Positions 12,299-24,509 of a DNA stretch of 64,000 nt are shown in pieces. Source of the stretch: Anthopleura xanthogrammica. Taxonomy: Eukaryota > Cnidaria > Anthozoa > Actiniaria > Actiniidae. The stretch lies in the NCBI GenBank assembly GCA_964019055.1, contig OZ025211.1:2508135-2572134 (forward strand). The letters are read 5' to 3'. Every line of letters begins with the position of its first letter. The first letter of the stretch is position 1. A program made the position numbers and the translations under genes. The notes beneath the pieces are model-generated. The model was not told the DNA's origin. It did no database searches and saw only the letters and a list, made by a program, of their open reading frames with translations.

Positions 12299-12534
12299 TA
12301 GGGTAGGTTGGAAAATACAGTAGACAAGTATGCATAATAAACTTTATGCCAAAATAGGACTTAACCTCAAACTTTTAAAGGATACCTCTTTGCGATCTCT
12401 GGTCTTATTTGTTAATGAATAACGTATAACTAAGGTATAAATTAGTTTAGTATCCGGCATTACAAAAGTGATTATAGAAAATAGCGCGGGTTGATTGGTC
12501 GACAACTTAGGAATATTTATCCATAATCACCTAC

Positions 12535-13042
12535 AGGTGAATATAGGATTGCGCGCGCTTCGTTTGTTGATACATGCCTCTTTTAAAATACGAAAAATGT
12601 CTACATTTTAGAAATAAATCAATGTTTTCAAAAACCATCTGTGAAATGAAACTAAACCAATTACGTCTTTGTAAATAGTCACCGTTAATCACCCAGCCCT
12701 CGGTGAATAAATTGTTAAATAATATGCAGTTGTATACAATACATCTATTTCAAAAAAGGTTGGTGAAAGTTTTGTTGCATGTTGCATGTTGCATGTTGCA
12801 TGTTCCATGCTGCAGTTTGCATGTTGCTTACCAAGCTTGAAATGTATTATATTCATATGTAAATAATGTCAACACAGAAGAAAATATGCTGGAAAACCTG
12901 CAGACAAAGTTTGGGAAAATCCGATATTTTGGTAACCTTTCGCCGATTGAATTCACATCATCCATAGAGCATTTCGGGCTTGGTATGCAACAAGCAACAA
13001 GCAACAAAACCTTCACCAACCTTTTTGAAATAGCTGTATATT
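12535..13042. other. Segment inverted relative to copy B (37583-38082)
   Basis: This 0.5 kb matches copy B only as its reverse complement, while sequence on both sides is collinear. Inside, TTTCAAAAAGGTTGGTGAA near 12749 and its complement near 13010-13030 form terminal inverted repeats of a 300-bp element with a TTGCATG heptamer array (12775-12830). Recombination between such inverted repeats, or re-insertion of the element, could explain the flip. Confidence 0.7.
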
Positions 13043-13306
13043 TCACGTATTAAGCCTGGTTCACACTAGCGTCGCAATCGTAAGCAACATACTCAGACTG
13101 TTCTGCTCATTAACAGTGATTGTCTTTTTTCAAACTTGATAAATGCGATACTGAGATAAAAATATCGATTCTGGCCAGCTGAACAACTAATCGCGCAAAG
13201 CACTGTTGATCAAAACCTGTGGCCCTTCATTCTTTGTTTTGGAAATCATTTCTTGAGTGGTTTTCATTCTGATTAAGAATATTAAGAATATTGGACTTTC
13301 CTGAGA

Positions 13307-13861
13307 CTTAAAGTGCATATAAGGGTTCGCCAGTTTGTGTATAATATGAAAGTTCTGACCCTAAAAATCACATAATCAATAAATTTGTTTTGATTCTGTT
13401 GCGATTTCATTATTTTTTTGACGGTCAAAGTTGGTAAAAATGCGTTTTTTAGGCACCCTTTAGAAACATTTCGGAGCAGTTAGAGGAGAATGGTACCTAG
13501 CTCGTGTGACGTCATTTACGGGACTTGCTGATCAAGAGTTCAAGGGTTTTCCTAGTAGAATCGAGCGTAGTCTTACAAAAAAGTTATCTAAAATAGTGGA
13601 AATCGAAAATCGAAGGGAAGCTAGTGATCTTCTATATAGATTTCAAGTGTCTTCAATGAACGAGTCCCGTAAATGACGTCACCAACAACTAGTCCCAGAC
13701 TCCCAAGGTCGCTAGGCTTTTTACTTCGTTTTACCAACTTTGACCGTCAAAAAAATAATGAAATTGCAACAGAATCAAAAAAAAATTATTGACTATGTGA
13801 TTTTTAGGGTCAGAACTTTCATATTAAATACAAACTGGCGAACCCTTATATGCACTTTAAG
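13307..13861. mobile_element. 555-bp foldback element present only in copy A
   Basis: Long terminal inverted repeats of about 130 bp: 13307-13437 begins CTTAAAGTGCATATAAGGG and 13728-13861 ends with its complement. The arms differ by a few bases. The middle contains two GACGTCA motifs but no coding frame. The matching site in copy B (about 38080) lacks it, so it inserted after the duplication or was lost from B. Confidence 0.8.
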
Positions 13862-14301
13862 ATTTATTGGTTTCAACTGTCAATAGTTTTCAGGTAGAAA
13901 AAAGTGCTCAGTGAACACTTGACAGGCAATAAAATCACAACGGACTGCGATTGGTTAGAAAATTGAATGCCGCTCATCTGGGGTATTATTATCTTTAAGA
14001 ATAACGAGACAATAGTGAAAATTAGCATAACAGAAAAGTTACCGAAAGGTATTCTGCAAGTGTAGGAATAAAACGTCATCATGCTTGAGGCCCATATGAT
14101 ATCACTTGGCAGATTGATAGACACTCAGTTATTTGACGAAGCCACATATTTAAGGACCGCGAAAATTGGAAAATGCTACTCTGAAACTTCTAAATTCTTT
14201 ATTCTTATGGACGTTGTCCATCGAAAAAGACATTTACAGCAAAAGCAATGCCACATGATACCCAATACACTCGCTCTAAATGCTCGATACCAGCAAATAG
14301 T

Positions 14302-14452
14302 TGATATCAGAGTTCACTTTAAAAAATTGCCTTCAAATAATTGTTTCAGTCAAGTCGAAGGATTTGGTTCAACAATACAGTAAATGTATAGAAACTGACC
14401 CAAATGCCACGACTTGAAGCAATTGTTTGAAGGCAATGGAGTGTAACTCTGA
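14302..14452. mobile_element. Hairpin within an insertion specific to copy A
   Basis: GATATCAGAGTTCACTTT...TTGCCTTCAAATAATTG pairs with CAATTGTTTGAAGGCAATGG...AACTCTGATACC. It lies inside about 14196-14668, which interrupts sequence that is continuous in copy B (near 38330, at TTCTTTACAAATAAC). No coding capacity is visible. Confidence 0.6.
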
Positions 14453-14884
14453 TACCAGCAATTATTGCATACAAAGAGCACAAATTATTTTTCTTTGTTC
14501 ATTGCTACTCATTACAAAACCGGTTTAAAAACCTGAATTTATATTTCCGGTTTAAAACGAATAACCCGAACCACCACGTGATATTTCTTTTGCTCAACCC
14601 TTTTTGACAACTAAATGATGAATATTAGTTGCATGACATTTGTGTGTTTACAAATAACTTCGTAAAACTTTACAAATAACTTTTAGAATCGCGATTTTCA
14701 GAAATTTGGTAGTGGTTTAGATGCCAATTGCATACTTCGATAAGGACTCTATGAAAACTTGCACGATGCCAAAAAGTCCCTGACTCGTCACAGAAAAATA
14801 AACTATTCTGGAAAAGTGGACAGAGCTTATTAAATGTCGTTGAGATTATGGTCGTCCGAACGTTACAAAATTCGCTAAATAAAA

Positions 14885-15040
14885 TTCGTTGTCGCTAACT
14901 TGCAATCGCTGTCGCTATATAGCTATTCCTTGTCGCTAACTTACAGTCGTTGTCGCTAAAAAGCAATTCCTTATCGCTAGAATGTGCATTCGTTGTCACT
15001 AAATTGTGCAGTCGCTGTCGTTAGTTTGCAGTCCCTGTCA
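14885..15040. repeat. Degenerate GTCGCTAA tandem repeat
   Basis: Phrases such as TTGTCGCTAACTTACAGTC recur at roughly 30-40 bp spacing. The reverse complement of the same array is at 26885-27003, which helps define a large inverted arrangement around the mobile-element nest. Region 15060-15640 beyond it shows nothing I recognise. Confidence 0.7.
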
Positions 15041-15639
15041 GTAAAAATAAATTGTTTCTTCCCTACTTACATGCTAAGATAAAAGTCGAACACGCTAGTT
15101 TGCGTATAATTGAGGCGCTGAATTTTACTATGTAGGGGAGGAGATGGGAACGAAGGGCTTTCCATGGGGTTTTCTTTTTATTATATTCATACCAAGATTT
15201 TCAATTTGGTTTGAATTAGACACTATTTCAGTTTACAAAGTTTGTAAACAAAGCTCATTTTGCAAACTAGAAATTATATTGCTGAAATGCTTTTTCAATT
15301 CTTTATTTTACAACGCTGTTTTACAAGCATAATAAAAACTTATTCTGATTAACTTCTAAGAGTGACTGTCCACTAATACCGAGCGAGATCCAGCAACAGC
15401 GAGTTATTAGTGAGTAAGTAAGCCTGGTAGGTTTGATTTCTCAAAAAAATAAATTCTCGCCGAGAAATATCGAAAAACAGGTTCGTCCGGTCTCGAGCCC
15501 GAGACGGCGCGTAATGAAAGCGATTTTTGGGGTCTGTTTAATCTTATCCTGCAAAGGCGCAACATATTTTCCGGAATTTCTGTGTTGAAATATTTATTTT
15601 TGAACTATTTTTGAACATCTTCGATGCAGTTTTATGCTC

Positions 15640-16170
15640 ATAGGTATATTTTCTAGTTTTTGGGAGATCCGTCAAATTCGCTATAATTTTAGTCCTTGAA
15701 AACTTCGTTCCGACGCACTAATTCAAAAAATAAATTTTATGTGGTATAATTCAGAATCTTTTGAAACTTCGGACTCTAAACAAGTTAATATGGATCTTAA
15801 ACAATCTGTCAAATTTAGCTCGGCGAAATTTCAACAGCGCTCCGATTAAGTGAGTGAAAATGCCAGTTTTTGGTGAACATTTCGACGAAGCCGATAAACT
15901 GTATGTTTGGAGACTTTCGAATTACGACAAAAAACGTTGTATAATTTTGTTCCAATTTACAAATTTTAGTTTCATACAAATTTAAGAGTGATTGTTTAAG
16001 TTAACTCCAAAATATCAAAGCTTAGAAATCTATATTTTCTTTTGTTTACTTCAGTAAGAATGAGTAATTAGCATATTGTTGTTAACGAATAGGTTTCCAA
16101 TAAGTTTTGGATGCGAAAAACTCTCACAATTTGACTAATACTAAAAAGCAATATAACAGAAAGACCTTTT
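15640..16170 (+). repeat. Dispersed repeat family R1, copy a
   Basis: About 0.5 kb running from TTTTGGGAGATCCGTCAAATTC to ATATAACAGAAAGAC. Parts recur at 22130-22560 (+), 23185-23640 (-) and 26022-26390 (-), with few substitutions. Its biological identity is unclear; no terminal repeats or coding frame define it. Confidence 0.75.
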
Positions 16171-16376
16171 TACTTGCTTTACATGTTTTCTTGGTGATTC
16201 TGTACATTTTCACATCCATCATAATTTTTGTGGCACTGCTTCGCGAATCGAACCGAACTCCATCGAGCGATGTCCGTGAGCAAGTAAACTTTTCACAGGA
16301 ACCCCAAATATCAAAAAAGATGTCAACCGAAACGATCAATACCTTCTCGGATCTTCTCGAAAACTTTAATAAGGTT
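16107..16376 (+). CDS. Fragment encoding a possible type II membrane segment
   Basis: An open frame of about 115 codons contains one strong hydrophobic stretch (LLALHVFLVILYIFTSIIIF) preceded by a polar, basic N-terminal side and followed by a charged stalk, as in type II membrane proteins. There is no in-frame ATG before the hydrophobic segment; the upstream codon is a stop and the only near start is TTG. A possible donor (AATAAG|GTTCGG) lies near 16374. The first 60 bp belong to repeat family R1. It may be a captured or decayed exon, or chance. I do not recognise a family. Confidence 0.25.
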
Positions 16377-16987
16377 CGGAACTCTTCGGAACCAATCAAC
16401 GCTCAAACCTATAAATCTCGTTGTTTACTCGTTGCTACGCCCTTTTCCCGATAACTACCTCATGGTTCACCTCGCTGCTCCTCGCTGATCCACGACCCAC
16501 AAAATTTTCGACTGTCAAGCTCAGGTAATTTCCAATGGCTCTGTCATTCAATTTTGTCACAGTTGACACTTCAGAATTTGGTAAATATGATGTGCTCTCT
16601 CACAGGTAGCCCAAGCGTAGAATTAGTGGGTTGTGACGTCATTAGCTTCAGTGAGTGATCTATTCAAATTTCATATGGTTTGAAAATATGCTTTCAGAAA
16701 GACTTAAATTATTTAATGCTTTTGAATAAAGTCTCTACAAATGTTGTTTGGTAGTTGAGGAACACTTTTGTGATGAAATATTAGCATGAAATTGTGTTTT
16801 TGAGGGGTTTTGAGCGGTTTGAAAATTTGCTTCGCTCACCCTATGTATATATTATGGGAAGGTATGAAACAGCGCCTCCAAATTTTAACACTGACCCTTA
16901 CTTTGAGCTCCATATCTCCACCACAACAAACGTATCGGAAAATGTAGCCCTAGAAATCAATTTTCCAATAAATTTCCTTTAATTTGA

Positions 16988-18343
16988 AGCTTTAGGAACG
17001 ATAAAATAGACGAAGGGTTATCACTAGTCTCTGAGGAAAAACATTATAAACCCCTTCCAGTTTCAATCGTAAGCAAAACGGCCGCTAAAGTTAACAAAGT
17101 CGTTAATCGATTATGTTCAAGCGGTCATATTGACAAAATGACACAAAAGTGGCTCAAAGAAAACCAAACGCCGCCCAGAATACCAGAATTCTACACACTA
17201 ACTAAGATACACAAGAAAATTCCAGTTGGTAGACCAATTGTTTATGGCAGTAGTGGACCTACAGAACGAATTTCTTGTTTTGTAGATTCACTTTTACAAC
17301 CGATTGCAAGAACACAAGAGTCTTACATCAAAGATACAACTGACTTTATCAGTTTTATTGAGAAAACTCCTATACCAGACACGGCCATACTTGCCACTTT
17401 AGATGTCTGTTCGTTGTACACTAACATACCTCAAGACGAAGGTATTAGTGTTATCTGTCAATATTACGAAGAGTTTTATAAAGCTAAGTTGCCAATACCC
17501 ACTCGTGATTTAAGAGAACTAATGCAACTCATCCTTAGCGAACACTCATTCAAATTCAATGACAGACATTATTTGCAGACTCACGGCATTGCGATGGGCA
17601 CAAAAATGGCAGTAGCTTTTTCGATTGTCTTTATGGCTCACATTGAAAAACAAATACTGTTCACTAGCCCATTTAGACCTATGATCTGGAAACGTTTTAT
17701 TGATGATATTTTTACAGTATGGACTATTTCTGAAAATGAAATCAACCAATTTGTTGATTTTGCAAACTCTTTCCATACAACAATAAAGTTCACTAGTGAA
17801 CTGTCATCAGAGGGAGTTATTTTTCTCGATACTCGAGTATATAAAGGCGCACGTTTCAGTGACTCTAATATACTTGATGTTCAAACACATTTCAAACCGA
17901 CAGAGACTTTCCAATACACTCATTTCTCCTCAGCACACCCTTTCAATGTTAAAAAGGGCTTTATTAAAGGAGAAGCGTTACGTCTTCTTAGAACTAACTC
18001 TGATAGAGAAACTTTTGAAGCCCGTAAAAAAGAATTTCAATCACGGCTTTTAGAAAGAGGCTATCCTGAGAACATAGTCCTGAACACTCTATCCACTGTC
18101 AAGTTCGAAGATAGACAGTCAGCTTTGGAAAATAAAACTAGAACATCTAAAAACATTTTACCCTTTGTCACTACTTATAACCCAGCCACACCAAAGTTAA
18201 AGAAAATTCTCATGAAACACTGGCATCTACTATCTCAAACTGACAATCTAAAAGGGATTTCTTCAGATCCTCCAACAGTGTCTTACAGGAAGGACAAATC
18301 ACTAAAGGACCTTCTGGTCAGAGCTAAAATACCTTCCTTATAA
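16988..18343 (+). mobile_element. Penelope-like element reverse transcriptase, truncated
   Basis: A 451-codon open frame (first ATG at 17138) with reverse transcriptase features of Penelope-like retroelements. It has LTKIHKKIPVGRPIVYGSSG near the start, the PTERIS and IKDTTDF blocks, motif A LATLDVCSLYTNIP, motif B THGIAMGTKMAVAF, catalytic motif C KRFIDDIF, then FLDTRVY and a thumb region ending LKDLLVRAKIPS. Intact Penelope elements usually continue into a zinc-linker and a GIY-YIG endonuclease; here a stop follows at 18341-18343 and no endonuclease is seen. The frame is also cut at the N-terminal side by a stop at 16985. It is therefore a dead copy, although the RT core itself is uninterrupted and fairly young. 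Confidence 0.9.
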
Positions 18344-20600
18344 CATTTAACCAGTTTTTTGAGAACGACGAATGTAGAAAGCGAAGGCAGTGCCATTTTA
18401 TTACAAATGTTCGGTCAATGAGGCGGCGAGCAAATTTGCATTTCTCGTTTTCAAAGTTATCCTTGACTGATCATGCATGAGTTCGTTCAAAGTTTTCGTA
18501 ATGCTTCTCCTTTAACTAAGCCTCTTTCACTGTAACACTCAAAGGGATGAGAAATAAGTGTATAGAAATATTTCAGTTGGCTTAACATATCTTCCAACTT
18601 CTAGAATGTTTGTATTCAGGATCCTAAGGAATTTGTATACTTTAGTGACGAGAAACATAATTGATTCAGATGAAATTTCACATGTAGATTTGATAGTGTT
18701 GTGGAAATTATTAGCGAAATCTACAAATTTAGAGACTTTGTTCTCTGTTAAAGTTCACACGTTAATATGTCATTCATATACCTATTCAAAGGTTTAAAAG
18801 GACTGTTTTTTTTAGAAGTTTAACTTCAAATATCGCCATAAATGCCGTGTATCTGGAAATAAACTGAAATCTCTGGTAAAATCTCGGGACTGGCACGATT
18901 ACAAATTCATCTCGTATCAGGTGAGCCAATTTATTTTATCTCCGAATGTAAACCGAATGAACTATAATCTTCAGAAGCAAAATGTCGTGAGTATATATCC
19001 TCGACGACGCTGTTCAGGTCCATTTTGCTCTTCTCTGGAGTACGAAGTTTACCCACTTCCTACGTCTTGCTTTGGCGATTGGACGATTATCTTTGTAATA
19101 TGGAATAGTATGGAGTTTAACTCCATCTTTCCCTTGACTGGAGCAGCCTCCAACAACGCACTCGACTTCGCATTTCATCTTATTTTAGTTTGAATATTTG
19201 GTATAAACCTGTGTGAACAGCATGTAAACAAGACACCGTGTTCTGGAATTTACGTCATACTCAAGCTAGTGCCAGTCTACTTGAGGCTCCGAAAACACGG
19301 CCAAGCGACAGGGGCGTGGTCAGACCTGACACTTTGGAGCCTTATTTGAGAGGGAAAGAGAGGCGCAATTAAAAAAAAAAAATTTGATTCTTATTCTACG
19401 CTATATAAATATGTAAAAACGACAAAAACTTTTTTTGAAATATTATATTTTGATATAAACATCAGGCCACTTTTTGTTGTTTTCATCTTACGTATATTTT
19501 CTTTCTTTCTATATTTCTTCTTTCTTTACATATACTTCTATTGAATAAATTTGTTAATCTATAACTTGCCAGTTGTCTCGAATATCCTTTTGCTACTACT
19601 ATATACGTTAATATTATAAACGAAAGTGCGCCAACTGGACAATTTGCGTCCTTCTTAGAGCTTAAGACTTTTATTTAATATTGAGTTGCGGGTTCTAAAG
19701 ATTGTCTATTTGAATGAGCGCATTCAGTTTCTATGAAAGGAATGGAAGCATCCTTGCTACTTTTATGTACGTTAATGTTATAAAGAAACGTATATGCCCT
19801 AAAAAATGAACTGGATTATTTGCGTCCTGCATAGTTCCGGAGTTTCCGAGAAAGTCAATGCACATATAGCCCTCTTTAGACAACAGTGAAAGGTTCAAAT
19901 TTAACTTAGTAATCACGAAAAGAAAAGCAATTGTCTTACTCCAACGATAGATACTTTGATAGATCTTTGCGGCGATTTTTGATGCCATTTTTGAAAATAT
20001 AATCAATCTTGTCTTATGCTTCTAAAGAGACATTTGCCCAGGTAATCTTGGTTTCCTGAATAAAACTTTAAAAGTTCATCCTTTACCATGCTTGACTATG
20101 ACCACTGAAATCGGGCCTTTTAAATATCTTTTTTTATAGGATGAAAGCTTTTATGTCGTTTGTTTGAACTTTTATCCTTCTATCTACGAAAGCTGAACTA
20201 CATGTCAAATATGGATAAAGAAAAACGTACCTTAGAACTGCGAATACTTTGCCTCAAAAGGTATCTGTTCTCGGCGATTGAGTAAGCAACTCTGAAACCG
20301 ATCTAGCTCGCAGCTTTATTTATACCCCGGTCCCTTTTCTCCTCAGGCGAAAATATAATTACAAAACCACGTGCACCCTGGTAATTAATTTTTAGTTTAT
20401 AGATCGAAAGAAAAAAACATAAAGATTGTTTATGAGTTTTTCTAATTGCGCTTCGTCAAAAATTTTCTCATATACAGTTATCAATTAATTGTTTCATTTC
20501 GAAGCATTAACAAGTTGTATTCTTGGGTATAAATGTCTAAAAGAACGTTAAAAAGAAAGCAAAAGGGGGGAAAGGAAATGCAGAACAAAAAGCATCGAAA
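18344..20600. other. Non-coding stretch, nothing recognised
   Basis: AT-rich sequence with short random open frames only. I see no splice-bounded exon set, terminal repeat or tandem array in it. Confidence 0.5.
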
Positions 20601-20605
20601 TTCAA

Positions 20606-20954
20606 AACGTTTCGTATCCCTTACGGAAAGCATAGCTTGTCAAGCCAATTAGGGGGCCATGCGTTGACTTAGTTCAGCCAGGAAGTTGTTTATATAATGT
20701 AAAGCAATTGTGAGGGTAGTTTTGAGCAATTATTTGCTCGTCTTACCGTTCTAAACGAAGGATTCATGTAGTAAACAAATCAATGCTGCCCTCAAGCAAA
20801 CGTGTCTCCGTCTGCTCGCTTTGCCGACTTTCTGTCTGCGACTTAATTACGTATGATAAAACTCGGACTGGAATCGGAAGGATATGGAAGTTGGACTTCA
20901 CCAAAATGGGTATTTTCAATGATTTAATTTTTGATTAAACTTTTTTAAAACTTT

Positions 20955-21045
<91 letters not shown>

Positions 21046-21137
21046 GATCCGGCAACGTTTCGTATCCCTTAGGGAAACATAGCTTGTCAAGCCAATAAGG
21101 GGGCCATGCGTTGACTTAGTTCAGCCAGGAAGTTGTT
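20606..21137. repeat. Direct repeat pair flanking an (AAT)n microsatellite
   Basis: An 85-bp sequence starting AACGTTTCGTATCCCTTA occurs at 20606-20692 and again at 21054-21137. Between them lies a pure (AAT)n run at about 20957-21045. Short related direct repeats (GTTGTTTCAG, CCTGACTT) continue to 21230. Confidence 0.85.
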
Positions 21138-21289
21138 TCAGGGTTCGACTTGTGAGTTAACCGTGCCCTGACTTATAGATCAACCCAGAGGTTGTTTCAG
21201 AGTTAGTCGTGTCCTGACTTGTAGTTGCGAGTTGCCTGTTGTAATTCGGTCTTTCACAGCCACCCAGTGAAAATATAATAAATAAGAGT

Positions 21290-21775
21290 ATGCGCTTCCC
21301 AATGAATGGCTGGTTGCGAATTGAGCAATGTTCATTGGTGTCAGGAGGACCAGAAGTGCGTGTATTTTGTAGGAAAGAAAAGTACCTTGGGGTGATCATT
21401 GATTGTCACTTAAATTGGAAAGCTCAGATTAAATACCTAATTAAAAAGATAAATTATAATATTGGAGCTCTCTCCAAGCCAATACATCTAACAAACCCTG
21501 AAATACTCAATAATCTTTTTTATTCTCTTATATTTCTCTATTATTCTCTTATACATCCTTCTATAACGCTGTGTTTATGTATGACTATTATTCAGGCAAA
21601 CTACCAAGTATTTTTAATTCACACTTTGTTAAAGTCTCTCAAATACATAATTATAATACAAGGCTTGCATCTAAAATCAGTGAAAGAAAGTGGCAATTGA
21701 GGTTTTTACCAAAAATAGGTTATCGATATTCTAAATTCAGCTTTTTTCTAAATTTCAAATTTTGTTTTAATTTTT
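21290..21775 (+). mobile_element. Non-LTR retrotransposon (LINE) reverse transcriptase tail, degenerate
   Basis: Two overlapping frames give the C-terminal end of a LINE reverse transcriptase. KYLGVIIDCHLNWKAQI matches the block after the catalytic core in CR1/L2/jockey-like elements. After a frame change near 21580-21640, YNTRLASKISERK...YRYSKFSF matches the usual tail before the final GPKLWN-like motif. The piece ends there. The last part recurs four more times in 22.6-26.0 kb. Confidence 0.65.
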
Positions 21776-21839
21776 GAAATTCACATTTTCTTGCCTTTTT
21801 TCATTTTTTTTACTCAATTTAATAACTTGAAATTTCCCA

Positions 21840-23955
21840 GGCAGGTTGTTTTAAGTGGCGATATTCTCGCCACTCGATATTTGCCTCCAAATATCCATCA
21901 TAATTCAAATCACTGTGAAGTTTATTTTGAACGAACTTACCTAATCTAATAAGCGGCATTATTATATTTTGCAGCAAAAAATAATTGATCAAGTTTGGGC
22001 GGGAATTTGAGGCACAGGCTAGGGAATTTGAGGGACAATAACACGCAAGCTCAATGAAAACAATATCAATTTCAATTCATCAAATGAAAATAGGCCTTTA
22101 AAAATTCCCAACAATTAAAAAATTAAGTTTATATGTGGTATAATTCAGAATCTTTTGAAACTTCGGATTCTAAACAAGTTAATATGGATCTTAAACAATC
22201 TGTCAAATTTAGCTCGGCGAAATTTCAACAGCGCTCCGAATAAGCGAATGAACATGCCAGTTTTTGGTGAACATTTCGACGAAGCCGGTAAACAGTATGT
22301 TTGGAGACTTTCGAATTACGACAAAAATCGGTGTATCATTTTGTTCCAATTTACAAATTTTAGTTTCATACAAATTTAAGAGTGATTGTTTAAGTTAACT
22401 CCAAAATATCAAAGCTTAGAAATCTATGTTTTCTTTTCTTTACTTCAGTAAGAATGACTAATTAGCATATTGTTAATAACGAATAGGTTTCCAATAAGTT
22501 TTGGATGCGAAAAAAACTCTCACAATTTGACTAATACTAAAAAGCAATATAGCAGAAAGACAATCACTTACTAATAACAACTTATTAAATTGAGTAAAAA
22601 ATTGAAAAAAGGCAAGAAAATGTGAATTTCAAAAAGTAAAACAAAATTTGAAATCTAGAAAAAAGCTGAATTTAGAATATCGATAACCTATTTTTGGTAA
22701 AAACCTCAATTGCCACTTTCTTTCACTGATTATCTAAGTCATCATTCTCTCTCCCTTGTGTAAGAACCAACTATGGTAAATTTAATATTAGGTTTAAAAA
22801 AACAGAAAAACAGTCTGCCTAATTTTGACCTTGATGATCAGCGTGTCTCTGGTAAACAAACATTTAATAATTCTATATATCTATCTTTAACTTCTACTGA
22901 CTATTGTGTCTACTTCGTAACTATATATGATATTTGATAATTAACCATTTTGTGTAAGTAGAAATATATATTATTTGTATATATATTATTTGTATATAAT
23001 CATCAGGCAAGTAAAAAGGTCTTGAATCAGTGAAAGAAAGTGGCAATTGAGGTTTTTACCAAAAATAGGTTATTGATAATATTCTAAATTCAGCTATTTT
23101 CTAAATTTCAAATTTTGTTTTACTTTTTGAAATTCACATTTTCTTGCCTTTTTTCATTTTTTTACTCAATTTAATAAGTTGTTATTAGTAAGTGATTGTC
23201 TTTCTGCTATATTGCTTTTTAGTATAAGTCAAATTGTGAGAGTTTTTTTCGCATCCAAAACTTATTGGAAACCTATTCGTTAACAACAATATGCTAATTA
23301 GTCATTCTTACTGAAGCAAACAAAAGAAAATATAGATTTCTAAGCTTTGATATTTTGGAGTTAACTTAAACAATCACTCTTAAATTTGTATGAAACTAAA
23401 ATTTGTAAATTGGAACAAAATGATACACCGATTTTTGTCGTAATTCGAAAGTCTCCAAACATACTGTTACCGGCTTCGTCGAAATGTTCACCAAAAACTG
23501 GCATGTTCATTCGCTTATTCGGAGCGCTGTTGAAATTTCGCCGAGCTAAATTTGACAGATTGTTTAAGATCTATATTAACTTGTTTAGAATCCGAAGTTT
23601 CAAAAGATTCTGAATTATACCACATATAAACTTAATTTTTTAATTGTTGGGAATTTTTAAAGGCCTATTTTCATTTGATGAATTGAAATTGATATTGTTT
23701 TCATTGAGCTTGCGTGTTATTGTCCCTCAAATTCCCTTTGCCTCAAATTCCCAAAACGGCCTACTAAAAAATTTCGCGCCAAAATATGTCAAGCTTCATG
23801 ATTTTGTTTGCGTTCGTATCCAGAGCAAAATATGCGTGGTAGGAGCGCAATACTTTTTCCCCGCCAAAGTTCTATTTCCATTGAATTATGATGGATATCT
23901 GCTGGAGGCAAATATCGAGTGTGTACGAGAATATCGCCAAAACAACCTGACGTAT
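21840..23955. repeat. Large inverted repeat, arms about 0.9 kb
   Basis: Left arm 21840-22735 and right arm 23028-23955 are reverse complements with small indels. Matching landmarks are GGTTGTTTTAAGTGGCGATA with its complement near 23940, the R1 block (22130-22560 and 23185-23640), and the LINE tail ISERKWQLRF at the inner ends. The 290-bp spacer 22736-23027 is unrelated and has no gene. Confidence 0.85.
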
Positions 23956-24211
23956 CAAGAAATTATAGCGATTATCACATGTTAAGAGCCTGATATCGTT
24001 TTTATTCACGAGTTTCCCGTGGATGTCGCGAACAAGGGAGTCCGCGAGCGTTTGCAGTTCACGGCAAACTGTCGAATAAAATCTCGCGATATATAATAAC
24101 ATTTAATCGACCCTAAATGTTTAATAAACAAATTAGTGATATCGTATCACTCCACTGATATGGTTTTTATTCACGGCTTTATTTCACGGATATCGACCCT
24201 AAATGTGTAAT

Positions 24212-24368
24212 AAATAATGGTAATTGAACTAAGTGGAGTGCAATTTGGTCTGATATCAAACGCGCGATAACAAAATCACACGACCGCGTAGCGGGAGTGT
24301 GATTTGTAATCGCAAGTTTGATATCAGACCAAAATTGCACGACACAAAGTTCAATTATCACTTTATTA
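24212..24368. mobile_element. Hairpin MITE
   Basis: GTAATTGAACTAAGTGGAG and GTGCAATTTGGTCTGATATC on the left pair with GATATCAGACCAAAATTGCA and AAGTTCAATTATCACTTTATTA on the right. The loop contains GACCGCGTAGCGGG. No coding potential. Confidence 0.8.
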
Positions 24369-24509
24369 TATCCATTTTGAAATCATACTAGATAGACACT
24401 AAATTTGTGATAAATACAAAAGTATTTATTCACAAATAGCCAGTATTTTGTTTCTTTTTGTAACAAAAAATTCCAGTCAAACTTGAGAAAAGCTACATTT
24501 TATGTTCCT

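Larger units (their letters stand above)
4593..14850. repeat. Segmental duplication, copy A
   Basis: This block is near-identical, in the same orientation, to 29356-38505. It includes the minisatellite, about 1.4 kb of 3' flank, the whole MACPF gene with its signal-peptide exon, an intronic MITE, a GA/poly-G tract, and the block ending near GTCGTTGAGAT (14850 / 38505). Differences are a larger minisatellite, a 256-bp deletion in the gene, an inverted inner segment (12535-13042) and two insertions (13307-13861 and about 14196-14668). Confidence 0.9.
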
